Assembly (NCBI RefSeq): GCF_030014955.1
Contig: NZ_JAGRPV010000001.1
Coordinates: 4,402,001-4,466,000 of the forward strand
Length of the DNA: 64,000 bases
Direction: 5' to 3'
Source of the DNA: Cohnella hashimotonis
GTDB lineage: Bacteria > Bacillota > Bacilli > Paenibacillales > Paenibacillaceae
Below the pieces are notes generated by a model. The model made no database searches and was not told the DNA's origin. It saw only the letters and a list, made by a program, of their open reading frames with translations. How positions within the stretch are numbered: the first letter of the stretch is position 1; each line of letters opens with the position of its first letter. Below, piece by piece: positions 52,463-61,578 of this stretch. The position numbers and the translations under genes are program-made.

Positions 52463-54190
52463 TCACTTGGACGCGGCCCATTTCGCCACTTCCGCGGTGA
52501 TGGCGTCTCCGCCGAGCTTCTTCCAATTCGCGACGAAGTCGTCGAACGAATCGACCGAAGCCCCGCCCATGACGATTTTCGTAAACGTTTCGAGCTCCAG
52601 CTTCTGCAGGGTAGGCTGCTTTTCGACCATCGCCTCGGTCGGCGACGCGATGAATTCCGTTAGCTTCAGGCCGTCGTTTTCGTTGTATTGATTGATGATC
52701 TCCTGGGCGCCGCCGACGTCGAATACGCGCGTATAGCCCCAGCCGCTCTGATCGCCGGCCTTGAAGTCGTTGATCGCCTTGTAAATGATCGGCTGGCCGG
52801 GCGCTTTCGGATCGAGCAGCGACTCGTCCTGCTTTTCGATCGCTTCCTTGACCCGTTTGTAGGCGTCCAGATTTTGCGTCGGATTGGCGCCCGTCACGAG
52901 CGCGTAAGCCCACTTTTGCACGTCGCCGTTCTGGCTGATCTCCGTCGCCGGATACTTAACGGGGTCCCAGCTGTTATGGAAGGCGTTCAGCATCTTCACC
53001 ACGGCCTCCGGATGCTCGGAGCCCTTGCGCACGGCGTAATATTGCGTGATATTGAATACGGTCTGCGGCTTGGCCGGCTCGCTGTCGACCGAAGGCAGCG
53101 GGAGCGGCTTCCAATCCATGTTCGGATCGAGCTTGCGGCCTTCGCCGAATACGAGCGGCACCCACATCGGTCCGTAGAACAGTCCGAGCTTGCCCGAGTT
53201 GACGGCCTGGATCAGCTTCTCCGAATCCTTGACGCCGAACTCGCGGTCGATCAGGCCTTCCTTGTACATCTTTTGCAGCTCGGCGAGCGCCGTCTTCACT
53301 TCAGGCTGGATGCTGCCGTACACGAGCTGGCCGCTCGCGTCCTTCACCCAAATATGCGGATAAGCGTGGTAGGCGTTAAAAAAGCCTTCAACCGCCGACA
53401 TCCCGCTGCCAAGCTCCGGAATGCCGCCGTAAAATTCCTTGGACAATCCGAGTCCGTACGTATCCTTCTTGCCGTTGCCGTCCGGATCGTCGTTAACGAA
53501 CGCCTGGGCGATCTTGTAAATGTCCTCCGTCGTCTTCGGCTCGGGAAGGTTCAGCTTCTTCAGCCAATCCGTCCGTACCCAGAGCAGCGTCGCGCTGTCC
53601 GTCGAGCCCGGATTGACCGGCAGCGCCAGCAGCTTGCCTCCGAACGTCGCGGAGTCGAGTCCGACCCCGCCATCCTTCGCGAGCAGTTCCTTCGTCCGGT
53701 CTGAACCGTACTGCTCGAGCGGCTGCGAGAGATCCTCGAGCTGGCCGGCGTCCACAAGCTGCTGCAGCTGAATGCCGCTTACCGGCATAATGTCGGGCAG
53801 CTTGCCGGATGCCATCGTGACGTTGAACTTTTGCGCGTACTGGGAAGGGTCGGTCACCCACATGTACTTGAGCTTAATGCCGAATTCCTGCTCGTACAGC
53901 TTCGTCCAGGCATTCTGCTCGATCGTGTCGCCGTTCTCGTACTTGACCGTCGGGTCGATCGACCGGACGGCCGTCAGTTCGACGGGCGGGTCGATTTTGC
54001 CGAACGGATCCGCTTTTTCCGCGCTGCTTGCCGAGCTGGTTGCCGTACCCGAAGCCGAAGCAGTACTTTTCGACGTCGCTCCCGCTGTCTGGCCGCTCTC
54101 TTCCTTGTCCGTTCCGCTGCACGCCGATACGAGCACCATGGCGCCTGCCAGAACGGACATAAGCCCGACCTTTGCCGTCCGTCTTTTCAT
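52463..54190 (-). CDS. sugar-binding lipoprotein of the 42-63 kb regulon (LipO type)
   Basis: 575-residue substrate-binding lipoprotein. The lipobox VSAC lies near residue 22-25, followed by a Ser/Thr/Ala linker to about 60 and a long type-1 binding domain. It is the first gene after the regulon promoter at 54234-54295 and the only binding protein of the locus, so it should feed the permeases at 59.6-61.4 kb. GGGAGG precedes the ATG. Confidence 0.92.
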   Translation of the reverse strand: MKRRTAKVGLMSVLAGAMVLVSACSGTDKEESGQTAGATSKSTASASGTATSSASSAEKADPFGKIDPPVELTAVRSIDPTVKYENGDTIEQNAWTKLYEQEFGIKLKYMWVTDPSQYAQKFNVTMASGKLPDIMPVSGIQLQQLVDAGQLEDLSQPLEQYGSDRTKELLAKDGGVGLDSATFGGKLLALPVNPGSTDSATLLWVRTDWLKKLNLPEPKTTEDIYKIAQAFVNDDPDGNGKKDTYGLGLSKEFYGGIPELGSGMSAVEGFFNAYHAYPHIWVKDASGQLVYGSIQPEVKTALAELQKMYKEGLIDREFGVKDSEKLIQAVNSGKLGLFYGPMWVPLVFGEGRKLDPNMDWKPLPLPSVDSEPAKPQTVFNITQYYAVRKGSEHPEAVVKMLNAFHNSWDPVKYPATEISQNGDVQKWAYALVTGANPTQNLDAYKRVKEAIEKQDESLLDPKAPGQPIIYKAINDFKAGDQSGWGYTRVFDVGGAQEIINQYNENDGLKLTEFIASPTEAMVEKQPTLQKLELETFTKIVMGGASVDSFDDFVANWKKLGGDAITAEVAKWAASK

Positions 54191-54233
54191 TGCCGATTCC
54201 TCCCGTTTCTATGTTTCTGTCGTCTTCTGCTTC

Positions 54234-54295
54234 AGTATAGAAGCCAGCCCGGCAGGCGGCTATTTGCCGATGTTGCCTTCCTTGACATCTGTTGC
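54234..54295 (-). promoter_or_regulatory. regulon promoter 1 with 36-bp operator
   Basis: Operator at 54295-54260 on the minus strand, beginning GCAACAGATGTCAAGGAAGG, with GCAACA repeated 19 bp on and ending CGGCAAATAG. Then exactly 20 bp, then -10 TATACT (54239-54234). No usable -35. The same layout occurs at 61437 and 62741. Confidence 0.82.
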
Positions 54296-54325
54296 GATGT
54301 TCCGACCGCAGGCGGATGGCCTGCG

Positions 54326-55699
54326 TTATTCGCCGTAAAGCAGGCGATCCCTGTACTCCTGCGGCGTCATTTTGTATCTCTTCTTGAACGACCGGTTGAA
54401 CTGCGGCGCCGCCTCGTACCCAATCCGCGACGCGACGTCCTGGATGCGAAGCGCAGGCTCGGCCAGGAGCGTCCGGGCCCGCTCCATCCGCTCGTCCGTA
54501 ATATAATCCGAGAGCATCCGGCCCGTCATGCGCTTGTAAAGGCGGGACAAATAGGTGGGGCTATGGTGCACGACCTCGGATAACCGGGTCAGCGACAGAT
54601 CGCCGTGCAGATGGTCCTGGATATAACCGTTTAGACGGACGACCAGCCGATGCTGCTGCGCCTCTTCCGACTGATCCTGGCAAGCCGTTCCGGCGCCTTG
54701 CCCGTTGCCGGGGATATGTTCGCCGTCCTGAATGAGCAGCGACCGCGCATCTTTGCGATCCTCGCCGAGCAGCCCGTTCAGGTGACGGAAGGACGCGGAC
54801 ATCCCGTTCCACGGAACGGGCGCGCGTCCGATCGCGAACGAGACGGACAGCCGCAGCATGCGGCGGCACGTGTCCTGCACGACCTCCATGACGCCGTACA
54901 GTCTCGACTTGAGGTTGTCCCAGACCTCCTCCGCCGGACGATCCGCCATTGACCAGGGCGTTTCGCCGCCCTCGCCGCCAGGCTGGATAAACCACAGCAG
55001 CCGGTTCGAATCGAAGACGAGCGACACAAAAACAGCGGAAGGCCGCAAATACTCCTCCGCGATGTTCTGGCAAGCATACAGAAGCAGCGGATGATCGGCT
55101 TCGTCCGTCCCTTCCTTCCAATCGTCGATGCGGCCGACGACGAGGAGTGCCGGCTTGTCCGCCGTCAGCGCGATGCCCGCGCCGGCGAACAGGTCCGACC
55201 GGTCTCCGCCCGCTACCAGCGGATCGAGCATCTGGCTGAGCAGGACGGCCGACCGCAGGGAGGATTGCTGCACGTACAGCTTGCTTTTTAATTCAGCCAT
55301 GTATTTTTCGCGGCTCTCCACCTGTTCCAACTGCTCGAGCGCCTTGCGGACGGCATCGATCAGCACCTGGTCGTCCTCGTTTTTTAACACGTAGTCGACG
55401 ATGCCGCCGGAGCGGATCGCTTGCCGGGCATAGTCAAAGTCGTTGTAGCCGGTTAGGAAGATTATTTTGCAGCGCGGCCAGGACCGCACGATGCGATCCT
55501 GCAGCTCGATGCCCGTCATGCCCGGCATCCGGATATCCGAAATGACGATATCGATGCGTACCCGCTGCAGACAATCGAGCGCCTCGTAGACGTTATAGGC
55601 GCAATGCAGGGTGAGATCCATCCGTTCCGTCTCCGAGAGCAGTTGATGGATGCTGTTGACGATGATCGGTTCGTCGTCGACGATCAGGACTTGCGTCAT
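54326..55699 (-). CDS. response regulator, YesN/AraC family
   Basis: 457-residue regulator. The receiver has VDDEP near 7-11, phospho-acceptor Asp in VISDIRMPGMTG near 54 and LKNEDD in place of the usual LKP loop. The C-terminal AraC domain (about 355-455) contains LTRLSEVVHHSPTYLSRLYK and DVASRIGYEAAPQFNRSFKK. It is the leading candidate to bind the 36-bp operators of this locus. Its ATG overlaps the kinase stop by 4 bp. Confidence 0.94.
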   Translation of the reverse strand: MTQVLIVDDEPIIVNSIHQLLSETERMDLTLHCAYNVYEALDCLQRVRIDIVISDIRMPGMTGIELQDRIVRSWPRCKIIFLTGYNDFDYARQAIRSGGIVDYVLKNEDDQVLIDAVRKALEQLEQVESREKYMAELKSKLYVQQSSLRSAVLLSQMLDPLVAGGDRSDLFAGAGIALTADKPALLVVGRIDDWKEGTDEADHPLLLYACQNIAEEYLRPSAVFVSLVFDSNRLLWFIQPGGEGGETPWSMADRPAEEVWDNLKSRLYGVMEVVQDTCRRMLRLSVSFAIGRAPVPWNGMSASFRHLNGLLGEDRKDARSLLIQDGEHIPGNGQGAGTACQDQSEEAQQHRLVVRLNGYIQDHLHGDLSLTRLSEVVHHSPTYLSRLYKRMTGRMLSDYITDERMERARTLLAEPALRIQDVASRIGYEAAPQFNRSFKKRYKMTPQEYRDRLLYGE

Positions 55700-57387
55700 G
55701 GCTTAGCGCCTCCTACGCAGGGGATATAGATGCGGATCCGGGCGCCGCCGCTGTCGCCGTTGGTAGCTTCGATGCCGCCGGCGCTGCCGAACTTGAGCTT
55801 GAGCCGTCTCTGGATATTGACCAGGCCCGTCGTCTCGCCCTCTTCCTTGTCTTTGAACAGCTTGCGATGCAGCTCGTCCTCCGCTTCGGCCGTGAAGCCT
55901 TTGCCGTTGTCCTCGACGGTGAAGTACAAGCGGTCTCCCTCGGTTTCGAACGAGATCCGGAGCCGTCCCTCGGTCACGACATCGCCCAAGCCATGCTCGT
56001 AAGCGTTTTCGATCAGCGGCTGGAGAATCAGGCGCGGTACTTTAATTCGTTCATATGGCTCGGGGAGCGGGCCGAAGTCGACGCGGATGCGGTTCGAGAA
56101 ACGAATATTTTGAATCTCAATGTAGGAGCTGATGTGACGGACCTCGCTGATCAGATCGACCTCCTCAAGACCGTTGCGGGTGATGTACTGGAAGTACTCG
56201 CCCAGGTTTTTGGACATCAGCTCGGCCGTGTCGTTATCCCCGTTGCGGATGAGCCGGTGAAGAATGTAGAAGCTGTTATAGAGAAAATGAGGCGCGATCT
56301 GCATTTGCAGCTGCTTGAGCTCGGACTGCTGAAGCCGGATCTTCTGCACGTACAGCTGGTCGATCAGCGTCCTCAGCCGGTCCATCGTGCGGTCGAACCG
56401 CTGGTACAGATAGCCGAACTCGTCCTTGCGCAGGGACTTGAAGGCAGCCTCGAAGTTGCCCCGCTCGAGATTGACGAACCGCCCGATCAACTGCTTGAAC
56501 GGCCGGTGAACGAGCAGATAGATGCTGTAGGACATGAGGATGATGACGATCAGGGAGGCGCATACGAGCAACCAGGACCACGTGCCGTACGTTTTGAGCT
56601 GACCGACGATCACGTCCTTGGGAAAATAGACGATCAGGGACGTGTCCAACACGGTCGACTTTTCGTACATGGCTATATAAGTATCGCCGCCGATGCGCAA
56701 GGTCCGGGTGAACGCCGTCTCGCGCTCCCTCTCCGCGGCCGTACGCCGCATCACCTCGGGCAGCAGCTCGTGCAGCGGATCGCGCGCAGTTTGCCAGCTG
56801 TCGCCGAACAGCACCGCGCCTCCCTGGATCGGCAGGGCTTCCAACGCGCGGCGCAGCGCAGGCATCGAGAGCTCGATGTTTTGCACGAATTGAGGCGGCT
56901 TGGCGGATTCGTCCGGCTTGACGGGAAAATACGGATACGTCAGATTGAGGTAGAGGCCGTCGTTCCAAGAGGTCAGCGGAATTCCCCCGTCGTAGATCGC
57001 CCGGGAGATCTGCATCATGTCAGATGCCTCGCTCTCCGAGTAATCCACCCCCTCCTTGGTCGAAAAGGTCACGCGATTGGATGGCACGTAGACGCTTATG
57101 TTGGCGATATACGCGCTTGAATCCTTGAACGCTTTGAGTCTGGCCAGCAGCGCATTGGTCGCTTTCGTACGGTCGTAATCGGTCAGGATGGCGTATTGAT
57201 TGCTCAGCTCGAGCAGGCTCTCGTCGTTGATGAACTCCTGCTGCGTGCGGATGACGCGGCCGAGCTCCTGCTCCAGCGTCATGAAGTAGTAGTGCATGGC
57301 GGTCGTAATCGAGTCTGCGATCTGGCGCTGGACTTCTCGCTTGCCCTGTTCGTTCAGGGTGAGGGAGAGCGCGAACAACGGAATCAT
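55696..57387 (-). CDS. sensor histidine kinase, YesM family, start uncertain
   Basis: 563 residues from the first ATG. Large extracellular region, TM2 at about 270-292, HAMP, then QIAPHFLYNSFYILHRL with the phospho-acceptor His, and HATPase motifs NAYEHGLGD, DNGKGF and TTGLVNIQRR. The first ATG lies in the middle of TM1: the same frame continues upstream as WRAIRNSRFPLFPKLLL, a proper membrane N-terminus, but without ATG, GTG or TTG before a stop. AGGAGGG stands 8 nt before an in-frame ATC (57456-57454). Either a rare start codon is used or the sequence has a small error. Confidence 0.88.
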   Translation of the reverse strand: MIPLFALSLTLNEQGKREVQRQIADSITTAMHYYFMTLEQELGRVIRTQQEFINDESLLELSNQYAILTDYDRTKATNALLARLKAFKDSSAYIANISVYVPSNRVTFSTKEGVDYSESEASDMMQISRAIYDGGIPLTSWNDGLYLNLTYPYFPVKPDESAKPPQFVQNIELSMPALRRALEALPIQGGAVLFGDSWQTARDPLHELLPEVMRRTAAERERETAFTRTLRIGGDTYIAMYEKSTVLDTSLIVYFPKDVIVGQLKTYGTWSWLLVCASLIVIILMSYSIYLLVHRPFKQLIGRFVNLERGNFEAAFKSLRKDEFGYLYQRFDRTMDRLRTLIDQLYVQKIRLQQSELKQLQMQIAPHFLYNSFYILHRLIRNGDNDTAELMSKNLGEYFQYITRNGLEEVDLISEVRHISSYIEIQNIRFSNRIRVDFGPLPEPYERIKVPRLILQPLIENAYEHGLGDVVTEGRLRISFETEGDRLYFTVEDNGKGFTAEAEDELHRKLFKDKEEGETTGLVNIQRRLKLKFGSAGGIEATNGDSGGARIRIYIPCVGGAKP

Positions 57388-57493
57388 GATGGCCAGCAGC
57401 GTGAGGAGAAGCTTGGGAAAAAGGGGGAAACGGCTGTTGCGAATCGCTCTCCAGATAGGGCAACCCTCCTCGGTGTGAACTCATCGTAACATG

Positions 57494-57533
57494 AAAAGGA
57501 ACAGCGCGAATACGACATCATTCGACTGTTCCT
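57494..57533 (-). terminator. terminator between hydrolase-like gene and kinase gene
   Basis: AGGAACAG (57533-57526) pairs with CTGTTCCT (57505-57498), inner CGAAT/ATTCG stem, then TTTTC on the minus strand. The kinase-regulator pair may therefore be expressed partly on its own. Confidence 0.75.
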
Positions 57534-57555
57534 GACGAATATGGAAGAACTGGAA

Positions 57556-59571
57556 TTAGTAGAAATCGGCTTCGATCGCGACCATGCCGCGGCCCGGCAC
57601 CGACAGGCGGACATGCTGCCCCTCGGGCAGCACGGGAACCCCCGGAAAATCGGTCAGCGTATCGATCCGACGGATCGGCCGCCGCAGATCGAGCTGCGCG
57701 ATCTTGTAATTCATGGCGAGATTGCGGATCAGAATGCGCCAGCGGGACGCGGACATGCGAAGCGGGATCAGACGGATATCCGCCTCGTTCTTCGTCGGTC
57801 TTGGCGCGCCGGTTTCGCTTAGCAGCGCCTGCACGATGCGCTCGTGGAAGGGCTCCTCGATCGGCGCGTAATACAGCGGCACGAGCCAGTTGTGGCTGTC
57901 GTTGATCGCTTCGTCCCGCTCTGGCGCAGCGCGCTGCACGGGCTCCTCGCGTAGGGTCTCGAGCCAACTGCCATTGGCCGACCGGATTGCGCAGAAGCGC
58001 GCATCCGGGATATCCGGGATTGCAAGACCTGCTGCATGGAGCATCTCCGACAGCGTATCCGTCCGGCGTCCGGCGAGCAGGACGGAGCCGCCGCGATAGC
58101 CGAGTACGGTGGACAGCTCCGCCTCGGGCAGCAAATGCGCATGCGTTACGACGATTACGCCCTCGTGCGCGCCCAGATCCCGGACGTTAACGACGCTGTG
58201 CAGCGGCGCTCCGCGCTCCAGCCATTCGTGGACGAACTTGTGCACCGGCCATTCGCGTCTGTCCGCGTAGTCGGCGAGCGAACGATGAAGCACCGCATCG
58301 GACCAGACGAAGCTGGCGCCCAGCGTCCGCTCCGGCATGCCCTCGTAACCTGCCGCCCACAGCTTCGCGATCCGGGCCCAGCCGTGGGCGGCGACATCGT
58401 CGCCGAGACAGGCGACGAACCCTTCCGTGCAGCGCCGAATGCCATTTTGATCATGCAAGTACAAATTGGAAAAACACAGGATGTCCCTGTCCAGCAGCGT
58501 CGGCGCATGGTTCAGTACATCCCACTGCTCGTACGTATCGTGAACGGCGTTCAGGCAGATGAGCCGTACGTCCGGCAAGTAAGCTTTGAGCGACAGAATC
58601 GTCGCCATGAATTCCGTGCACGGCTCGTAGTCCCAATCCTCGCCGCCCGAGGACAGCGCGGCGGCGCCCGCCTCCACGACAAAGCCGTCGATGCCGCAAG
58701 CGGCCAGCCGCTTGTAGTCTACGCCGTAACGATACATCGCCTCGAATGGGTCGCGTGTCCAGGCGGTGTTGAGCACCGCTTTCTTGCCGTCAGCCTTCAG
58801 CGCCGTCATAATCTTGCGCCACAGCTCCGCCCAACGCCCGGCGTGAAAGTCGATCCACTCCAACCTGTGCCCGGACCAGATCTGCGCCGCGCGCGCCTCC
58901 ATCGCCTCGGGGTCGCCTTCGCATGCAAGCTCGAAGCCTGCGGCCAGGCCCCGCTGCTGCATATATGCCGCGAACTGGCCGCTCATATCGTCCGAGTAGT
59001 CGATCTCGGCGATGCATAGGCGCGGACTCGTATAGCCGTCCGCGCCGTGATAGCCGTCGAAGCCGTAGTCGCGCATGACCGCCGTCAGGTCGCGGACGAA
59101 CAAATCTTCGTACAGCGTGCCGTCGAGGAGCCGACGGAGCGGGTTGATTACCCTGAACGCTTCGCCCGATCTGCGCATCTCGTACAGCTCCGGATGGGCA
59201 GCGCACCATTCCGTAGGCCGAAGCCGCTCCGGATTATGCGTCTGGAACATATCGAAAAAGCTGCAATACACCTGCGTTCCGGCCCGCTGCAGCTCCCGCA
59301 CGAGTCCCCGCAGCTGGAGGTTCGTCCAGGACTGCAGCATCCGCGATTTGCCGTAAGGCCTGGCCCCGTAGGAGCAAACCTCCGGCGGAAGCGGCCGTTC
59401 CTCCGACATGCCACCGTGCGTATGGATGAAATCCGACGTAAACAGCAGCAGCGACATGGCGTCCGGGACGAAGCCCGCGTTTTCCATGTAGGCGCCTACG
59501 CCATAGTCGGGCGAGGTATTGTCGAAGCCGATCAGCTCGATCCAGATCCATTTTTCGTAATACGCGTGCAT
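57556..59571 (-). CDS. putative cytoplasmic glycoside hydrolase-like protein
   Basis: 671 residues without signal peptide. The N-terminal two thirds look like a TIM barrel: YCSFFDMFQTHNPE, DYGFDGYHGADGY, WSGHRLEWIDFHAGRW, CGIDGFVVEAGAAAL and LICLNAVHDTYEQW follow a repeating strand-helix pattern. The last third (about 480-671) is beta-rich, with a Rossmann-like ligand segment (GVIVVTHAHLLPEAE) as in glutamine-amidotransferase-like domains of some beta-galactosidases. The family cannot be named with confidence. It follows the MalG-type permease gene by 25 bp, so it probably cuts the imported oligosaccharide. Confidence 0.62.
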   Translation of the reverse strand: MHAYYEKWIWIELIGFDNTSPDYGVGAYMENAGFVPDAMSLLLFTSDFIHTHGGMSEERPLPPEVCSYGARPYGKSRMLQSWTNLQLRGLVRELQRAGTQVYCSFFDMFQTHNPERLRPTEWCAAHPELYEMRRSGEAFRVINPLRRLLDGTLYEDLFVRDLTAVMRDYGFDGYHGADGYTSPRLCIAEIDYSDDMSGQFAAYMQQRGLAAGFELACEGDPEAMEARAAQIWSGHRLEWIDFHAGRWAELWRKIMTALKADGKKAVLNTAWTRDPFEAMYRYGVDYKRLAACGIDGFVVEAGAAALSSGGEDWDYEPCTEFMATILSLKAYLPDVRLICLNAVHDTYEQWDVLNHAPTLLDRDILCFSNLYLHDQNGIRRCTEGFVACLGDDVAAHGWARIAKLWAAGYEGMPERTLGASFVWSDAVLHRSLADYADRREWPVHKFVHEWLERGAPLHSVVNVRDLGAHEGVIVVTHAHLLPEAELSTVLGYRGGSVLLAGRRTDTLSEMLHAAGLAIPDIPDARFCAIRSANGSWLETLREEPVQRAAPERDEAINDSHNWLVPLYYAPIEEPFHERIVQALLSETGAPRPTKNEADIRLIPLRMSASRWRILIRNLAMNYKIAQLDLRRPIRRIDTLTDFPGVPVLPEGQHVRLSVPGRGMVAIEADFY

Positions 59572-59596
59572 CTTCTTCGCTTCCCTTCTTGTCGGA

Positions 59597-60481
59597 TCAA
59601 GCCTTGACGCTGCCGAGCACGATGCCTTTGACGAAAAACCGCTGCAGCATCGGATAGACGATCAGGATCGGCAGCGCCCCCAGCAGAATCTGGGCGGCCC
59701 GCGTCGTCCGCTCCGAGATCTCCAGCGCGGCGCTCAGGTTGGTCGGATCGAGCTTCATCGGATTGCTGTTGATGACCATAAGCTGCAGGTAGGTGGAGAG
59801 CGGATATTTCTCCGGAAAATTCATATAGATCAGCCCGTCGAACCAGCTGTTCCAGTGCCCGACAAGCGTCAGCAGCGAGACGGTCGCGATGACGGGCAGC
59901 GACATCGGCACGATCATGGACCAGAGCGTGCGCCAGTGTCCGGCGCCGTCGATGAACGCGGATTCCTCGACCTCGCGGGGCAAGCCGCGGAAGAAGTTGA
60001 GCATCAGGATGATATTGAACACGGGAACCGCGACCGGCAGCACCAGCGCCCAGACGGAGTCTAGCAGATACGTTTTGCTGACGGCGATATAAGTCGGAAT
60101 GAGGCCCCCGCTGAACAGAATCGTCACGATAAAAAACCAGGCGTAGCGGGTACGCGACCGAAAATCCTTCGTTTCCTTGGACAACGGATATGCGCATAGG
60201 ATTGACATCAGCATGTTGACGGTAAAACCGAGCGCGACCCGCTCCAATGTGACGATAAAGGAAGCGATAAACTCCTTTTTCTGCAGGATATACCGGTACG
60301 AATCGAAGGTCGCGTCGACCGGCCAGAACCGGACGAGGCCGCCGGAGGCCGCAGCGCTGGAGCTGAGCGACACGGCCAGCACATGCAGCAGCGGGAAGAG
60401 GCACATGAGAGACAATGCGATCAGGAATGCATAGTTAAGCGTCAAAAAGAGTCGTCTGCCGACGGTGGCTGTCGCGTGCAT
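59597..60481 (-). CDS. sugar ABC transporter permease (LplC/YtcP type)
   Basis: 294-residue MalG-like permease with about six membrane segments and an EAA loop containing EESAFIDGAGHWRTLWSMIV. It lies 15 bp after its partner permease. As in the other loci here, the ATPase must come from elsewhere. Confidence 0.92.
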   Translation of the reverse strand: MHATATVGRRLFLTLNYAFLIALSLMCLFPLLHVLAVSLSSSAAASGGLVRFWPVDATFDSYRYILQKKEFIASFIVTLERVALGFTVNMLMSILCAYPLSKETKDFRSRTRYAWFFIVTILFSGGLIPTYIAVSKTYLLDSVWALVLPVAVPVFNIILMLNFFRGLPREVEESAFIDGAGHWRTLWSMIVPMSLPVIATVSLLTLVGHWNSWFDGLIYMNFPEKYPLSTYLQLMVINSNPMKLDPTNLSAALEISERTTRAAQILLGALPILIVYPMLQRFFVKGIVLGSVKA

Positions 60482-60496
60482 GTTCCGTCCCCCCTT

Positions 60497-61396
60497 TTAG
60501 AAAATCCTGTAGTTGGCGTAGCGATAAGCCATCGCGTAAGAGATCGAGATCAGCGCCAGCGATACGACGGATTTGAACAGGCCGATCGCTGTCGCGACGC
60601 CGAACTGCGCATCGACGAGGCCGATCCGGTAGATCAGCGTATCGAGAATGTCGCCGCTCTCGTATACGACCGGGCTGTACAGGTTGAACACCTGGTCAAA
60701 GCCTGCATTGAGCACGTTGCCCAGGCTAAGCGTGGCCATCAGCACGATGATCGGCAGCATGCCGGGGAGCGTGACGTGCCACATCTGCTTCCAGTGGCCC
60801 GCGCCGTCCACCGTCGCCGCCTCGTACAAGGCCGGATTGATCCCGGTGATCGCGGCGAGATACACGATGGTCGAGAAGCCGAATTCCTTCCAGACGTCGG
60901 AGAAGACGAGTACGAACCGGAACCAGCCGTTGCTCCCCAGGAAATAAATCGGATCGAAGCCAAGCCATACGAGCAGCTCGTTCACGATGCCGGTGGACGG
61001 CGAGAGGATCTCGACCAGGATGCCGCCAAGGATAACCCACGAGAGGAAGTGCGGGAGGTAGATGAGCGTCTGCACGCCTCTTTTGACCAGGGCCGAACGA
61101 ATCTCGTTAAGCAATATCGCGATGACAAGCGGCACGATCAGGCCGGCTGCCATCTTCATCAGCGCGATGCTCACCGTGTTGCGCATCACCTGCCAGATAT
61201 CGGGCATATCGAGTACGTAGCGGAAGTTGTCCAGGCCGACCCACTTGGAGTTAAACAAGCCGTTGATGGGGACGAACTTCTGAAAGGCGATGACCACGCC
61301 GGCCATCGGAAAATAACTGTAGACCAGCAGGAGAATGACGCCGGGCAAGAGCATCAGATGCAGCGGCAGCTCCCGTTTGCGATAGTTTGTTTTCAT
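60497..61396 (-). CDS. sugar ABC transporter permease (LplB type)
   Basis: 299-residue MalF-like permease; EAA loop YEAATVDGAGHWKQMWHVTL, TM1 near 12-34. First gene after regulon promoter 2, whose -10 lies about 40 bp upstream of the ATG. With the LplC-type permease and the lipoprotein at 52.5 kb it should form one importer. Confidence 0.93.
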   Translation of the reverse strand: MKTNYRKRELPLHLMLLPGVILLLVYSYFPMAGVVIAFQKFVPINGLFNSKWVGLDNFRYVLDMPDIWQVMRNTVSIALMKMAAGLIVPLVIAILLNEIRSALVKRGVQTLIYLPHFLSWVILGGILVEILSPSTGIVNELLVWLGFDPIYFLGSNGWFRFVLVFSDVWKEFGFSTIVYLAAITGINPALYEAATVDGAGHWKQMWHVTLPGMLPIIVLMATLSLGNVLNAGFDQVFNLYSPVVYESGDILDTLIYRIGLVDAQFGVATAIGLFKSVVSLALISISYAMAYRYANYRIF

Positions 61397-61433
61397 GTTC
61401 TCCTACCTTCCTGACGGTGTGGCGTATCTAGTT

Positions 61434-61528
61434 CAAATTATAAGAGAGCGCCCGCCCCCCTTCTATTTGCCGTTGTTGCCTTCCTTGACATCTGTTGCTG
61501 CATTGCTCCGATAAACGGCAAACGCCCG
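61434..61528. repeat. 95-bp regulatory duplication, copy 1
   Basis: 61434-61528 is repeated at 62738-62832 with about 88 percent identity, covering the -10 box, the 20-bp spacer, the 36-bp operator and the tail of the upstream terminator. Confidence 0.9.
61437..61498 (-). promoter_or_regulatory. regulon promoter 2 with 36-bp operator
   Basis: Operator 61498-61463, 20-bp spacer, -10 TATAAT (61442-61437). Identical to promoter 1 over the operator except for one base. It drives the permease genes. Confidence 0.85.
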
Positions 61529-61560
61529 CCCAGCGGCCGGTTGACCGCGGGACGGGCATT
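61514..61560 (-). terminator. terminator after the CE2-like esterase gene
   Basis: Minus-strand AATGCCCG... pairs with ...CGGGCGTT around a GC-rich inner stem, followed by TGCCGTTT. Confidence 0.65.
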
Positions 61561-61578
61561 GTTGATGCGTCTCTATCC

